A stretch of DNA of 64,000 nt from NCBI GenBank assembly GCA_963576725.1, contig OY755247.1, forward strand, positions 15,812,526 through 15,876,525, written 5' to 3'. This document shows positions 20,201 through 27,790 of this stretch, piece after piece. Positions within the stretch are counted from its first letter, which is position 1. Every line of letters begins with the position of its first letter. This stretch comes from Azorinus chamasolen (lineage: Eukaryota; Mollusca; Bivalvia; Cardiida; Solecurtidae). The notes below the pieces were generated by a model that worked only from the letters and a program-made list of their open reading frames with translations, ran no database searches and was not told the DNA's origin. A program made the position numbers and the translations under genes.

Positions 20201-21845
20201 TTTTGGCTGGTAGAGACACATTTTACACATTTGCAAATGCAAGCAAATATATGCCCAGTGATTGTGACACAGGTAATTAAATTACAATGTTTTGTGGGTG
20301 AACAATCACTGGTGTCAGACAAATTTCAAACTGATTATAAACAAGCATCATGACAAAATGAGTGAATGTATTTTAGTGTATAAAATTACCCATTACCTTC
20401 CATTTGTCATACATTTGTAAGTGTCAATTATGACTACTGTAATAAGAAAGATAGCTCTTAAACGTCCTTGCTTCTGGACAATTCCAAAGTGATTGGAGAT
20501 GGCATGTGCTTTTGTTTTTGAGTCAAACTCTCGATGAACTTTTACTGATTGTAACATTTACATCTCATTGTCAGTATAACAATAGTATAGTATATATAAC
20601 TACACAAAAAAACACAATATGTAAAGTCACCAAACACATAATGAATATGCAATTTACAGTAGACAATAAAATTCTGGAAAAATTCAACAGTTTATCCCTG
20701 AGACCTGATTTTGAGGTATCTATCATCATATGTACTTGAATTATTAAACTAAATTGCTTGTTTGCATGATCTGTTTCTGCTCACTACAGACTAATTGGAT
20801 GCCCCAGAGAGAGGGGAGAGGATACTGAGAAACTTGGGCGCAATGAAACTAAATAAAGTATTTGCAATCTTGATTCGAAAAGTGTCTAACGCTTGGCGAA
20901 ACCTAGCACTGTCTTAACCCTTTACCTGACACAGAAGCCTTTTGAAATCTTTGCAAACAGAGAAGAACCAGATTAAATGGTTACCACTGCTCAGACTCTG
21001 TTCTGTTTGCTAATGTATTAAATATCTTAGATCTTATACTATTATATTTGTCATTCACATTTTTATATAACAATACAAGAACATTAAATCATTATTAACC
21101 ATAATGCCAAGGTTAATCCAAGGTGAGTTGCAATACATGTATTTTCTGTCACACATATTTTCAGTCACATATATAGGCCTACAGTTTTGTAAATTATGAA
21201 TAGTGTGCACAAATCGTAGTGCACAATCCGTAGTGCACAATCCATATGACTTTCTATGACAAATCTATGCATACAGCGGTCAATGATACTTTGTCCGGAG
21301 CAGGAAAACAATTATATATGTTTAAAACAGAGATTCTATTGATGGCTGAAAAACTGAAAGTGGAAGCCTTGTGTTACATTTAAAAAATGTGGATCCAAAA
21401 TAAAATTTAGTAGACGAAGTGATGGAACGAAAAGCCCATTTCAGTAATATGACAAAACTCTAGGAGATTTAAAAAAATTAGCAGGGGAATTAAGTGTTTC
21501 TTTTGAGCGGCCCCTTTTGAGTGACAAGCTGGATTCTTGCCAGTATGTCCGAGAGGTCACTGTGATAGTGAATAAAACCCACAAAACTCGATGACCTCCC
21601 TTGAAGTGATATATGCAGACAAACTATGTCAATGCATACACGGGTATGAATCTGACATACTGTATTGGTCCAAACCCATCAAGACCTACTCACTTGAAGA
21701 CTTCCTTGTCAGAACAAACATTGCTCCATCGCCTATTCACTTTACGTAGGCTAGGCCAATCTTTCCTTGGCACATACGACAGAATCTGTAGCAAGACATC
21801 ATCAGATAAGCCATCAAACCAGCAAACATTTACTGAATCAGTCAT
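2073..21845 (-). CDS. FBXL18: F-box/LRR-repeat protein, FBXL18-like (10 coding exons)
   Basis: Seen: ten minus-strand exons, 21694-21845, 18931-19843, 11140-11269, 10315-10433, 9678-9832, 8766-8854, 5924-6068, 4360-4495, 2826-2908 and 2073-2226, all with GT/AG borders. They join in phase to 2076 nt, 691 codons plus TAG. Residues about 9-50 form an F-box (FDGLSDDVLLQILSYVP); the rest is leucine-rich repeats such as CPNLVSLNLRG, CPNLQHLNLTG and CLQRLSLAYIG. Known: F-box proteins link substrates to SKP1-CUL1 ubiquitin ligases through the F-box, and FBXL18 is an LRR-type member of about 700-800 residues, so the length fits. Inferred orthology rests on remembered similarity along the chain, strongest near the C-terminus (DLRLEQP, RFEVERPGFL, LNHLEEMTIL). 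The start ATG at 21843-21845 has an in-frame TGA three codons upstream. Introns are large and full of MITEs. Another FBXL is possible but less likely. Confidence 0.85.
2285..2555. repeat. Dispersed repeat related to the 27710-28620 array (inverted)
   Basis: Contains GACCTTTGACCTTGACC, a TTGCACATTCACGCCAAGTT segment and (CAAC/CAGA)-rich DNA. This is the reverse-orientation look of the TCAAGGTCA repeat in the STK16 intron. Short ORFs here are translations of the repeat. Confidence 0.5.
2637..2781. mobile_element. T3 MITE, hairpin deleted
   Basis: T3 ends (TTAACCCATT and GGAGGAAAAGGTTAA) with the central hairpin missing, leaving 145 bp. Confidence 0.65.
2826..2908 (-). CDS. FBXL18: FBXL18-like exon 9
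   Basis: An 83-nt exon (AHSLYLLQIFTDSTLKDCER). Acceptor CCTTTTCAG|GCA. The donor AAAAG|GTCTCA is weak, but it is the one that keeps phase with exon 10. A T3 deletion-derivative MITE ends 45 bp past it. Confidence 0.75.
2935..3186. mobile_element. T2 MITE
   Basis: T2 family: TTAAC-TATACTCCAT end, then CATGAATATTAATTAGAT and CCATGGCAGAAA, and a core GATCAGACAG-GTCTGATC. The right TTAA has decayed to ATGAA. Confidence 0.65.
3279..3432. mobile_element. T5 MITE, one hairpin arm lost
   Basis: T5 family: TTAACTCTTTGCACGCTAG left end and GCATGCAAAGAGTTAA right end; left arm TTTGGATCCAGATGAGACG present, right arm deleted. Confidence 0.7.
3433..3857. other. Intron sequence without recognised features
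   Basis: FBXL18-like intron 8. I see no repeat family or conserved ORF. Confidence 0.4.
3858..4319. mobile_element. T2 MITE interrupted by a T3 MITE
   Basis: The left T2 part (to about 4047) carries the GACGGCTCCTATAGCAGCAG core; the right part (4268-4319) has CATTATTTCTTACATGAATA and AAAGGGCTAA. The T3 element 4048-4267 sits between. Confidence 0.7.
4048..4267. mobile_element. T3 MITE nested in T2
   Basis: TTAACCCATTCCCTCATA end, core GAGCATTTGCTCC-TATA-GGAGC with arms GAAACCATTGTGATAAATAG, and TGAGGGAATAGGTT right end. Confidence 0.75.
4360..4495 (-). CDS. FBXL18: FBXL18-like exon 8
   Basis: A 136-nt exon (LEQPNMKLDNRFFQSCLGCD, then RLQRLVIVSKN). Acceptor CTTTTTCAG|A, donor AAAAG|GTAGGT. 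With exon 7 it rebuilds the DLRLEQP motif that supports the FBXL18 assignment. Confidence 0.85.
4523..4730. mobile_element. P1 MITE (pogo-like, TA family)
   Basis: Ends AGTAAAACGCCTCTAAA and TTTAGAGGGGTTT. Core hairpin of nearly 50-bp arms (GGTGGCAGCTTAATGCAGGG ...) with centre AGCTCCTCTAGGAGCT. Confidence 0.75.
4792..5021. mobile_element. T3 MITE
   Basis: TTAATCCTTTCCTCCATA to GGAGGAAAGGGTTA; core GCTCCTAAAGGAGC. Confidence 0.8.
5040..5905. repeat. 52-bp tandem array beside exon 7 donor
   Basis: About 15 variable copies of a unit containing CTCTTATCTAGGGTTTGGCT and GAGATTTAGATAGATTAGTA. The last degenerate copy (ACCTCTTCATTAAGGTATGG) ends about 20 bp from the FBXL18-like exon 7 donor. Confidence 0.85.
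5924..6068 (-). CDS. FBXL18: FBXL18-like exon 7
   Basis: A 145-nt LRR exon (LIQNTALHDIAKTCVCLQRL). Acceptor TTTTCTAG|GT, donor CTCAG|GTAAGG. A 52-bp tandem array (5040-5905) begins just downstream of the donor. Confidence 0.85.
6089..6393. mobile_element. T2 MITE with disturbed hairpin
   Basis: CCCCTTTACTCCATGAATA to GAAGTAAAAGGGGTTAA. The loop carries extra sequence (AAGGCAGCCTTAAGCTTA) between the arms. Confidence 0.65.
6390..6574. mobile_element. T2 MITE, left portion
   Basis: Begins at the TTAA that ends the previous copy. TTAACCCTATACTCCATA and the CAGAGTAGACCCGGATC core are present; the right end is cut by the T3 copy at 6575. Confidence 0.65.
6575..6757. mobile_element. T3 MITE, hairpin shortened
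   Basis: TTAACTCATTACCTCATAGG end and GAAACCATTGTGATAAATAG arm are present, but the second arm is reduced to GGTTTCA. Confidence 0.65.
6753..6825. mobile_element. T1/T2 MITE left end, broken by a larger repeat
   Basis: TTAACCTTTCCCTGTTCAAT followed by the ATATTAGCTGATTTTT tract. The break at the T tract matches the break at 27710, where another repeat entered the same family. Confidence 0.6.
6826..7975. mobile_element. Helitron-like/tandem-core repeat element
   Basis: Starts ACGCCCGTTTGAAAAAACGG and ends GACGGGCGTATATTGTGCCC then CACTCTTGTTT. Two internal tandem modules: a 150-180 bp unit with CAAGTTCCGCTTGGTGGATC and AAGGTCAAGGTC, and a second with ACATAACCCTTTGAGATAAAGC. End style matches bivalve Helitron-like repeats; class is inferred. 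Confidence 0.5.
8003..8193. mobile_element. P1 MITE, decayed
   Basis: Arms GGCAGGTGACTGCTTAATGC and its imperfect complement; right end GAGGGTTTTACTGTA. Confidence 0.6.
8250..8454. mobile_element. P1 MITE
   Basis: CAGTAAAACCCCACTAATGC to GGAGGGGTTTTATTG, centre AAGCTCCTAGAGGAGCTT, flanked by TA. Confidence 0.8.
8459..8738. mobile_element. T3 MITE with 94-bp palindromic insertion
   Basis: T3 ends (CCCATTCCGACATAGG and GGAGGAAAGGGTTAA) surround the small inverted-repeat element at 8497-8590; one T3 arm is missing. Confidence 0.65.
8497..8590. mobile_element. 94-bp element with 22-bp perfect terminal inverted repeats
   Basis: Left arm AAAGTACCTAGTTATAGTCT+AC, right arm its exact complement; 50-bp middle without an ORF. 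Only one copy seen here. Confidence 0.7.
8766..8854 (-). CDS. FBXL18: FBXL18-like exon 6
   Basis: An 89-nt exon encoding KPSYQITAQHLSAISNWREL and a following LRR turn. Acceptor CCATTTCAG|C, donor CCAG|GTTAGC, which is a weaker donor than in the other exons. Confidence 0.8.
8896..9088. mobile_element. E1 MITE
   Basis: CAGAGCTACAGATAATGG to ATCTTATCTGGATCTCTG; inner arms ACCAAACCCTATACCATGAC and GTGGTCACAGTG. Confidence 0.75.
9160..9589. mobile_element. T3-T2 chimeric MITE
   Basis: A T3 copy (9160-9370) runs directly into a T2 right portion (about 9385-9589) without an intervening terminal TTAA. The join reads GAAAGGCTTTTCAGGCAGGT then GGTACCTTTCTACGCC. The outer TTAA at both ends is intact. 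Confidence 0.65.
9678..9832 (-). CDS. FBXL18: FBXL18-like exon 5
   Basis: A 155-nt exon with a low-complexity start (AAASTSTATEADS) followed by LRR-like CPAVTSLELINTGF. Acceptor TCGTTGCAG|GCT, donor TTG|GTGAGT. Its phase fits both neighbours; the split codon with exon 6 reads Cys. Confidence 0.8.
9889..9952. mobile_element. T3 MITE, solo right end
   Basis: GGTTTCAATAAGTGG through GGAGGAAAGGGTTAA only. Confidence 0.6.
10102..10305. mobile_element. P1 MITE close to exon 4 donor
   Basis: Ends CAGAAAAACCTCTCTATAA and AGAGAGGTTTTACTG, flanked by TA; centre AACGCTCCTATAGGAGCGTT with long arms through GCTTAAAGCAAGGTGAAAGT. Confidence 0.8.
10315..10433 (-). CDS. FBXL18: FBXL18-like exon 4
   Basis: A 119-nt exon (LRSVALPICCLVQQQSTETG, then basic GFGKRRRISKQ). 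Acceptor TTTGTAG|GTC, donor CAG|GTAACA. A TA-type MITE (10102-10305) ends 9 bp beyond the donor border. The acceptor side of this exon is partly duplicated near 10711-10782. Confidence 0.8.
10490..10717. mobile_element. T3 MITE flanked by a duplicated host segment
   Basis: TTAACCCATTACCTCATA to GAGGTAATGGGTTAA. Host DNA 10413-10489 recurs imperfectly at 10711-10782. Confidence 0.8.
10880..11109. mobile_element. T2 MITE, degenerate
   Basis: TTTGCAAACAGACGGCATCA core remnant, GATTCTACAGTTTCTGTCAT and TAAAGGGTTAA right end. Confidence 0.55.
11140..11269 (-). CDS. FBXL18: FBXL18-like exon 3
   Basis: A 130-nt LRR exon (EIIATFGQLLDNCPNLQHLN), acceptor TTTTTGTAG|GAG, donor AAAG|GTAGGG. It lies 7.7 kb from exon 2, and that intron contains the multi-layer transposon nest. 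Confidence 0.8.
11309..11573. mobile_element. E1 MITE with triplicated half-arm
   Basis: A 36-bp arm segment (AACCCTATGTTGTGACCACT ...) occurs three times in tandem on the left and once as its complement on the right, so the hairpin could fold in three registers. Confidence 0.75.
11684..11896. mobile_element. T5 MITE
   Basis: CAACTCTTTGCACACTAAG to AGCGTGCAAAGAGTTAA; core TTTGGATCCTGATGAGACGC with centre GCCGCATCATGCCGC. Confidence 0.75.
11926..12095. mobile_element. E1 MITE
   Basis: CAGAGGTCCAGATAAGATG to TTTATCTGTTGCTCTG; inner arms partly eroded. Confidence 0.65.
12288..12337. mobile_element. P1 half-element starting at the hairpin centre
   Basis: CAGGAGCTTTCTGCATTACT through CCTACCACCTGTCTT: one arm only, beginning at the palindrome centre. 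Confidence 0.6.
12338..12573. mobile_element. T3 MITE
   Basis: TTAACCCATTCCCTCATA to GAGGTAATGGGTTAA. Centre carries an extra TTAAAATTT next to GCTTCTATAGGAGC. Confidence 0.8.
12574..12837. other. Intron sequence, little recognisable
   Basis: A decayed E1-like segment (about 12585-12670) is possible; otherwise nothing. Confidence 0.35.
14490..14680. mobile_element. T5-like MITE, decayed
   Basis: CTAACAGTTTGGATCCTGAT and a GCGTCTCATCA arm within the foldback-like element; ends are hard to place. Confidence 0.4.
14836..14911. mobile_element. T1 half-element broken at the hairpin centre
   Basis: TTAACCCTTTCCCTTATG through GACGGCTCCTATAG; the second arm is absent from the dyad onward. Confidence 0.7.
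15788..15957 (-). pseudogene. Possible third exon of the THAP-type gene
   Basis: After TTTTCTTTTTCAG an open stretch reads EEQRQAGHSTEELCSNNSKE, KTKKICIDESDCLRKNFEQK and ends in a stop after TENIQIL. Charged, helix-prone; no domain recognised. Tied to the THAP pieces by position only. Confidence 0.3.
16270..16379 (-). pseudogene. THAP domain C-terminal half, with stop
   Basis: After an acceptor-like CTTTCAG reads VSKGTLVCSRHFINED, a stop (TAA where Phe is usual), then TGWTPLRKRLKKG. CSRHF is the second zinc-ligand pair of C2CH. The phase does not join cleanly to the previous piece, so a small indel is likely. Confidence 0.55.
16591..16750 (-). pseudogene. THAP domain N-terminal half, with stop
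   Basis: Reads CFNFCVPFCNTD then NFHHFPTEEGLKRQ, a stop (TAG where THAP domains have Trp) and KQTVNRDEAPCS before a GTAAGA donor. The C..C and FHxFP pattern is the THAP zinc-finger start. One nonsense change shows decay. Confidence 0.55.
18508..18901. mobile_element. E1 MITE hosting a T1 MITE
   Basis: CAGAGCTACAGATAAGGG to ATCTTATCTGGAGCTCTG. The T1 copy entered TTAA in GTTTTAATTAACACATCTT; other E1 copies show GTTTTAATTTACACATCTT. Confidence 0.8.
18632..18880. mobile_element. T1 MITE nested in E1
   Basis: TTAACCCTTTCCCTGTTC to TATGAGGGAAAGGGTTAA, with a TTAA duplication; core GACGGCTCCTCTAGGAGTCG. Confidence 0.9.
18931..19843 (-). CDS. FBXL18: FBXL18-like exon 2 (main LRR exon)
   Basis: A 913-nt exon, the largest, encoding about 304 residues (codons 51-355). 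The acceptor is TTGTAACAG|G and the donor GAG|GTAATA. LRR-type segments include CKKVQELYLLDC, CPTLENLDLSK, APCLKYLNLSN and CPNLVSLNLRG. An open reading frame call starting at 19833 would use a TTG codon; the true 5' edge is the splice acceptor at 19843. Confidence 0.85.
19923..20153. mobile_element. T2 MITE in intron 1
   Basis: TTAACCTTTGCTCCATG to GGAGGAAAGGGTTAA; one arm partly deleted at GGCTCCTACAGGATC. Confidence 0.8.
20154..20913. other. Intron 1 sequence without recognised features
   Basis: AT-rich, short ORFs only; no repeat family recognised. Confidence 0.4.
20914..21050. mobile_element. T1/T2 MITE fragment
   Basis: TTAACCCTTTACCTGACA and TTTGCAAACAGAGAAGAACC, then CTCTGTTCTGTTTGC; right half lost. 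Confidence 0.5.
21051..21693. other. Intron 1 sequence without recognised features
   Basis: Only a small direct repeat (CGTAGTGCACAATCC, 21218-21246) stands out. Confidence 0.35.
21694..21845 (-). CDS. FBXL18: FBXL18-like exon 1 (start and F-box)
   Basis: Encodes residues 1-50 plus two bases of codon 51 (AA, completed by G of exon 2 to Lys). It holds the whole F-box, with PSLRKVNRRWSNVCSDKEVF as its second half. The donor is AA|GTGAGT. The start is set by ATG at 21843-21845 and a TGA in the same frame just upstream. Confidence 0.85.
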
Positions 21846-22414
21846 TTTCCTTCATTCTTTGTCCGTCTTGCTCTTCTCCTTGTTTCTCAAACGCTTTTAC
21901 ACATGGTTTGATATAGAAACTATTAAGAGTCAAGCGTTTGTTTTATGCTGATTAAGTCGTCACTAGACGCTTCTTTGGTTTAAAATTGAAAAAGCGTCCA
22001 GTAAGCTCAGATTTGACAGCGTCAGCTCGGCTGATATCGATTGTTGCAGAAGCTATTTATGAAGTGACAAGAAGTTGGGAGAGGTTGTCATCTACTGAAC
22101 TATTCACATATATTGACTGATCATTAAACCAAACTTGTGTCGGTAATTTAGCCTTATTTACCTTGTTCACTGATGGAATATTCTAAGATCTGGTTCTGAA
22201 ATAAGGCGAATGATGTGGGTGGGGTATTTTTGTCTCTGTGCTAGGGTAGCCTAGGGACCTAGGTTCTCTGTTAATTTTACTATAATAATAAATACGATTT
22301 ATTGAATCTGTTGCTTCACAAGTTCGACTCTTTATATATAACATCTCAAATATCTAAGTTTGGTCCAAACTGTATCTTCAGATTACCATACATTGCAAAG
22401 GAACCTTAACTATG
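21846..22414. other. 5' flank of the FBXL18-like gene, unassigned
   Basis: Sequence between the F-box start codon and the LINE fragment. It should hold the 5' UTR and promoter of the minus-strand gene. I see no clear TATA box and no repeat family. Confidence 0.4.
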
Positions 22415-23155
22415 AGCTCTTCTTCTTCTTCTTCATCCGGTTAATGTTCAAAACCTCTCAGGAGCATTGTCGCACAATCGTGAAACTATTAACATGGTGA
22501 GGGGAAAAACAAACGGTAAAAAATTCGGCTAAAAACAATTTGCTCGAGAGTTATACGTGCAGCTCACCCATCCTGATCTTGAAGACATCGAAAGATGGGG
22601 AGGTGATGACCTCTTCCGGAAGACTGTTCCAGAGGCATATTCCAGATGGAAAAAGGAATAGCGATATGCATTAATGCTGGTAAACGGTACCAAGAAGCGG
22701 TTTGCATGGCCTCTGGTGTGAGCCCCAGCTGGAATAAGCACATGGTTGGTGTTGATGACAACCAAGTGGTTCACTACTCAGTACATCATGGCAGCTTTTG
22801 CCCCTTGACGGCAGGATTCAAGTGTCTCCAAGCCTAGCTTGTTTAGCATTGCCGAGACACTGCTTGTCTGGTGGTAGTCGCTAGTGCAGAAGTGGGCCGC
22901 TCTGCGTTGCACATTCTCCAGCTTTGAGATGTTGGATCTGGTGTTCGGGTCCCAGACTGTGGTGGCGTACTCAAGTTGGGGTCTAACTAGCGTATTATAG
23001 CAGGTTTCCTTGATGTCTTGTGGGCATGCAGAGAAGTTTCTGCGGAGAAAGGCTGTTATGGCATTTGCTTTCTTGGCTACTCTGTTAATGTGGTTGTTCC
23101 AGGATAGCTTACTGTAGATGGTCACGCCGAAGCATTTAGCTTCCATGGGAGGTTT
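22415..23155 (-). mobile_element. 5'-truncated, frameshifted non-LTR retrotransposon
   Basis: The minus-strand ORF from 23146 reads AKCFGVTIYSKLSWNNHINR, RRNFSACPQDIKETCYNTLV and RPQLEYATTVWDPNT, the C-terminal region of a jockey-type LINE reverse transcriptase. A one-base loss near 22648 shifts frame; beyond it PSGICLWNSLPEEVIT and FDVFKIRMGELHV continue to a stop at 22551. The 3' end carries a (GAA)n tail (22420-22434 on the plus strand as TTC repeats). Lies between the two genes. Confidence 0.85.
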
Positions 23156-24099
23156 CTTTCAATAACTGGCCATGGATGGAATATGAGCTAGACAAATGGG
23201 AACTGCCCTAGTAAACTTAAACTTGCCTGATACAGTAGTTTTGTCAGTCATCGTCATCATCATCATCTTTAGTAATAGCTGAACTCTTCTAGAGTATAAT
23301 TGCGAAGGAAGTTGTTTAGCTTTGGACTTGATATATAACTAACATTAAATTGTTACTTTTTAGTCTTTTATCACATCATGCCATTCTCCGGGTTGTATTA
23401 ACAGAGACAACTAGAGTCAACTAGAGACAACTCACTTAAAAAGACATTTGAGGGCATTATTTATATATCAACAGCCAGATATAGTAATATTATACTGTAA
23501 CAGATTGAAAATTATCAGTTTGGATCTGAAATAATATCTTAGATTGCATTTTGAACCCCTATTATACCAACTATATTCCCCCGAGTATAGCTGACTCAGA
23601 GTCAACAGGAGTTAACACGAAATATCACTGTTAATAACAATGTTAATGTGGAAAATAATATAACAAGACTCTGTTTAGTACTACAGCATTCTCCTGCTCC
23701 ATTTCTCTTTAAATTTGTATAACCAGCTTAGGAGATTTACTTAAGTCTAACTAAACAAATAATCTTACCAGCTGGTCAAAGCAAAGTAACTGTCACTGAA
23801 CAAATATAAATCTCTCACATGCACATCCCGAGTTCATACTCAACTAAACTCACTCATGTGCATGTATATCGGAATCCACCGATGCTATAAATAGAACAAA
23901 TATAAATATCGCAGGAGGCACGGCACAGGGAACAGGGAACTACACCAGGGTTACAGTTGCATCATACATACAATAAACAGCCAACCACTATGTCCATAAT
24001 ACTCTTAAAAAGTGTGAGTCTGCGTCTATAAATACCAATAGATAGAAAGATATTTTAGCATCACCTCTGAGGCTGTGACATAGATGGATAGATAAATAT
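23156..24099. other. Intergenic region between the two genes
   Basis: No repeat family recognised. It may contain the promoter and first noncoding exon of the STK16-like gene. A CATCATCATCATC tract lies near 23246. Confidence 0.35.
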
Positions 24100-24321
24100 A
24101 TGTCAAAAGCAAGCAGAGCAGACCCTGATCAGATGGCTTCTACAGGAACTGTCTGATCTGGCTCTACTCTGTTTGCAAAGACGTGTAAGGGCGTTTATAT
24201 GAAGGAAAGGATTAAAATTATTGTAAAGAAGTGTTTAATGTAAAATTTTCACGGGAATGTTTTATTGTTTTGCTTTGACAAAAACTTCAGAATCAGGGCG
24301 TTTATATGAGGGAAAGGATTA
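24100..24321. mobile_element. Two T1-type MITE right parts in tandem
   Basis: First copy has the core GATGGCTTCTACAGGAACTG and GGAAAGGATTAA; the second (24215-24321) lacks the hairpin but ends the same way. Confidence 0.6.
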
Positions 24322-24550
24322 ACTCATTCCCTCATATTGACGCCTTTTGACGCCTCTGCAAATTTCACCTGTTGAAACCATTGTGATAAATAGAGCATTT
24401 GCTCCTATAGGAGCAAATGCTCTATTTATCATAAATGGTTTCATAACTACAAAATTCTTATTTTTTCCTTTTCTCTAGTTAATGCTCCTTTTCGGTAGAT
24501 TTATTCAAAGTGATTGGATCTATAAAATGGCATATAAGGTAATGGGTTAA
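24318..24550. mobile_element. T3 MITE
   Basis: TTAACTCATTCCCTCATA (sharing TTAA with the preceding copy) to AAGGTAATGGGTTAA. Confidence 0.8.
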
Positions 24551-24615
24551 GATTATTACGAATTAATTAAGAATTGTGTAACAACAGTTTTGCACATAGC
24601 TCTTTATTTTTTCAG

Positions 24616-24672
24616 CTGTCAGACAATGCACGAATATCCATGAATACTATTGGCCTTGCAACAATATTGAGG
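24616..24672 (+). promoter_or_regulatory. 5' UTR segment with a short upstream ORF and alternative start
   Basis: A five-codon upstream ORF starts at 24626 and stops with TGA at 24641-24643, overlapping (ATGA) an ATG at 24640 that is in frame with the kinase 11 codons before MGCIC. This could set which N-terminus is made. It depends on the inferred transcript including this stretch. Confidence 0.5.
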
Positions 24673-24749
24673 ATGGGCTGCATTTGTGTGAAGGAAAGCA
24701 TAACCATAAATAACAGAAGATTCATCATTAGGTCAAGACTCGGAGAAGG
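24673..24749 (+). CDS. STK16: STK16-like exon 1 (lipid anchor, start of glycine loop)
   Basis: Encodes MGCICVKESITINNRRFIIR and then SRLGEG; donor GG|GTAAGT. An acceptor-like TTTTTTCAG ends at 24615, so this may be the second transcribed exon behind a noncoding one. An in-frame ATG 11 codons upstream (24640-24642) is the alternative start; I chose 24673 because it exposes the family's myristoylation Gly2. Confidence 0.85.
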
Positions 24750-27700
24750 GTAAGTGAGAAATTTCTTTTCATCATCTATTGAAAAATAGCACAACACAAC
24801 TTCCATAGATTCAATGAAGTTTTATTACCCTAGTGTTAACCCTTTCCCAGACCCGAATCAGATGGCCCCTGTTACAGCTGTCTGATCAGGGTCGGCTCTG
24901 TTTGTTTATTGTATAACCCATTCCCTCATATTGACGCCTTTTGACGCCTCTGCAAAAGTCACCTGTTGAAACCATTGTGATAAATAGAGCATTTGCTCCT
25001 ATAGGAACAAATGCTCTATTTATCACAATGGTTTTAAAGAACAGAATTCTAAAACTTTCCTTTTCTCTAGTTAATGCTCCTTTTCAGAATATTCAAAGAG
25101 GTTGGAACTAAAAATAGCCTAGATGAGGGAATGGGTTAACACCTTCGCAAACAGAAAATGAATCAGATCTTTATCGTGTCCTAAGCAAACAAAGTAGACC
25201 CAGATCAGATGGCCCCAGTAAGAGCCGTCCATATTGATCAGTGTCTGCTCTGTTTGTTTATGGTAGAATATAGCTCTTATTCTACAGTTTCTGCCTGAGC
25301 CAAAATGTCATGTGTTCATAATAATGTCGTTATAAAATTAATCTTATTAATATTAAGCCTTTCCTCCATTAAAATGCATGTAAGAAATAATGATGTCATG
25401 AATTTTAATTAGATTAATTTGTTATAATCACACGGGGAAACAGGAGTCTTTGGCCATTACAGGCCCTGTAGAATCATAATCTATATCATATCATAAGCAA
25501 ACAGCAGACTCTGATCAGAGGCTCCTATAGGAACTGTTTGATCTTGGTCTATTCTGTTTGCAATGGCATAGACCGGTGTAGTTATGGAGTAAAGCATTAA
25601 TTATGTCATTATTTCTTACATGGATATTGAACAAGTATAGGGTCAACCATGTACATAATTATGATTATCCATGTAAGAGATTACTGTGAATATTAACTCT
25701 TTCCCTGTTCTATGTTTATTCCAAATTTCTATACCTACTGAATATTCATTCACAAAATAGTTATAAATAAAGAAATATGGAAGGTGGAACATTGTAGACA
25801 TTTTAGAAAGCAAAGAACCAGATCTATTCAATTCTATTAGCAAACAGAGCAGACCCTGATCAGACGGCTCCTCTAGGAGCCGTCTGATCTGGGTCTACTC
25901 TGTTTGCAAATGTGTGAAAACACGTTTATATGTGGGAAACGGTTACCTGTAGCTGAAGTTTTATAATGCAAGTATGAACAATGGTAGTTTTGACCATGAC
26001 AGAAACTGTAGAATCAGATCTATATGATTTCAAATGTAATGAGAATAGAATCAGATCAATATTATTTCTTAAGTAAATAGAGCAGACCCTGATCACACAG
26101 CTCCTGTCTGATATGGGTTTACTATGTTTGAATTTCAAATGGGTAAAAATGTGTCAGAATCAGGTAAAGGGTTAAATTAACACTTTACACCTTTGCAAAT
26201 AGGGTAGACCCAGATCATTCAGCTCTTGTAGGAGACGTCTGACCAGGGTCTACTCTGTTTGCTCATGGAATGATATAGATCTTATTCAACAGTTTCTGCC
26301 ATGGCCAAAAATTCCTGTGTTTATGTGCAATTATAAAAAAAAAAATCTAATTTATATTCATGATGTCATTATTTCTTGCATGATTACTCACGGAGTATAA
26401 TACATGTAATCCCCAAAGGGCAGATTATTCACTGAACATGCATTGTTCTGACATCAAATTAGGTTGGGATTGATCAGACTGCAAACTGTTCACAAATGCC
26501 ATGTAATTAATTGAAGAAAGTTTAAAATCTTAAGATTTTATTTTCAAAGATAATTAAACTTGATAAAAAACCTGTTTTAGGTCCTTACTCCATATACATA
26601 TATACACCTATATATATAAAGTTTCTACGCCTTTGTAAACATAGTAGACCAAGATCACACGGCTCCTATAGGAGCCATCTGATCAGGGTCTGGTCTGTTT
26701 AATGATGATGTAATATAGATCTGATTCTTCGGTTTCCTCCATGGTCAAAATTTCCTGTTATATTCATGATGTCAGTATTTCTTGCATGCATATTCATGGA
26801 GTAAAGTGTTAATGTTAAACACTTAACCCATGTCAGTTTTTTATTATGATTGATAAATCAACTGCTTGAAGAGTATAGAGAGCTATTTTATTTATTCATA
26901 TGTCTCTATTGGTGTCAGGGTTAACCCTTTACATCATGAATATTGATGTACGAAACAAATGACATCATGAATATTGATTAGATTAATTTTTATGATAGGA
27001 CATGCGCACAGGAATTTTTGGTCATGGCAAAAACTGTAGGATTTACTCCATGCATGCACCTTTCAATACCTATATAAACAGAGTAGACCCAGATCAGATG
27101 GTTCCTGCAGGAGCGGTCTGATTATGGTCTGCTCTGTTTGCTTATGAAATAAATTTATAATATAGACCTGATTCTACAGTTTCTGCCATGGCCCAAACTA
27201 AAACATTCTGTAATCATATGTCATTATAAGTATTCAGCTAGTTAATATTCATGATATTATTCCTTATATGAATATTCATGGAGTAAAGGGTTAATAATCA
27301 TGGCTGCTACCAATATGGAATTTTTCTAACTTTCAGAGGTTTCAGCGTCATAGACCTACTTGAGGATGCAAGATCACATAAAGTATATGCCATGAAACGC
27401 ATCACCTGCCATGGCAAGGAAGATGAACGTATTGCAATGAGAGAGGTGGAGATCATGAAGTCTTTCCATCACCCAAGTCTGGTACCGCTAGAGGAGTACT
27501 CTATGATCACAGTGGGACATCATGTACAGTCAGGGGATCAAATCACAGAGACACTCATTGTGATGCCATTCTACAGAGTAAATAGCTTGTCCAGTTTCAT
27601 GAACGAGTTTAAGTTAAATCTTCTCCCCATGAAAAGTAGTTTAACCCTTTCCCTGTTCAATATTCATTTAAGAAATAATGACATCATGAATATTTATTAG

Positions 27701-27754
27701 CTGATTTTTTAACCCCCCCCCACATCTGTTCTTGGGAGCATATTGTTTTTGACC

Positions 27755-27790
<36 letters not shown>

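Noticed and set aside
22646..22837. Plus-strand ORF over the LINE
   Set aside because: Antisense shadow of the LINE reverse transcriptase.
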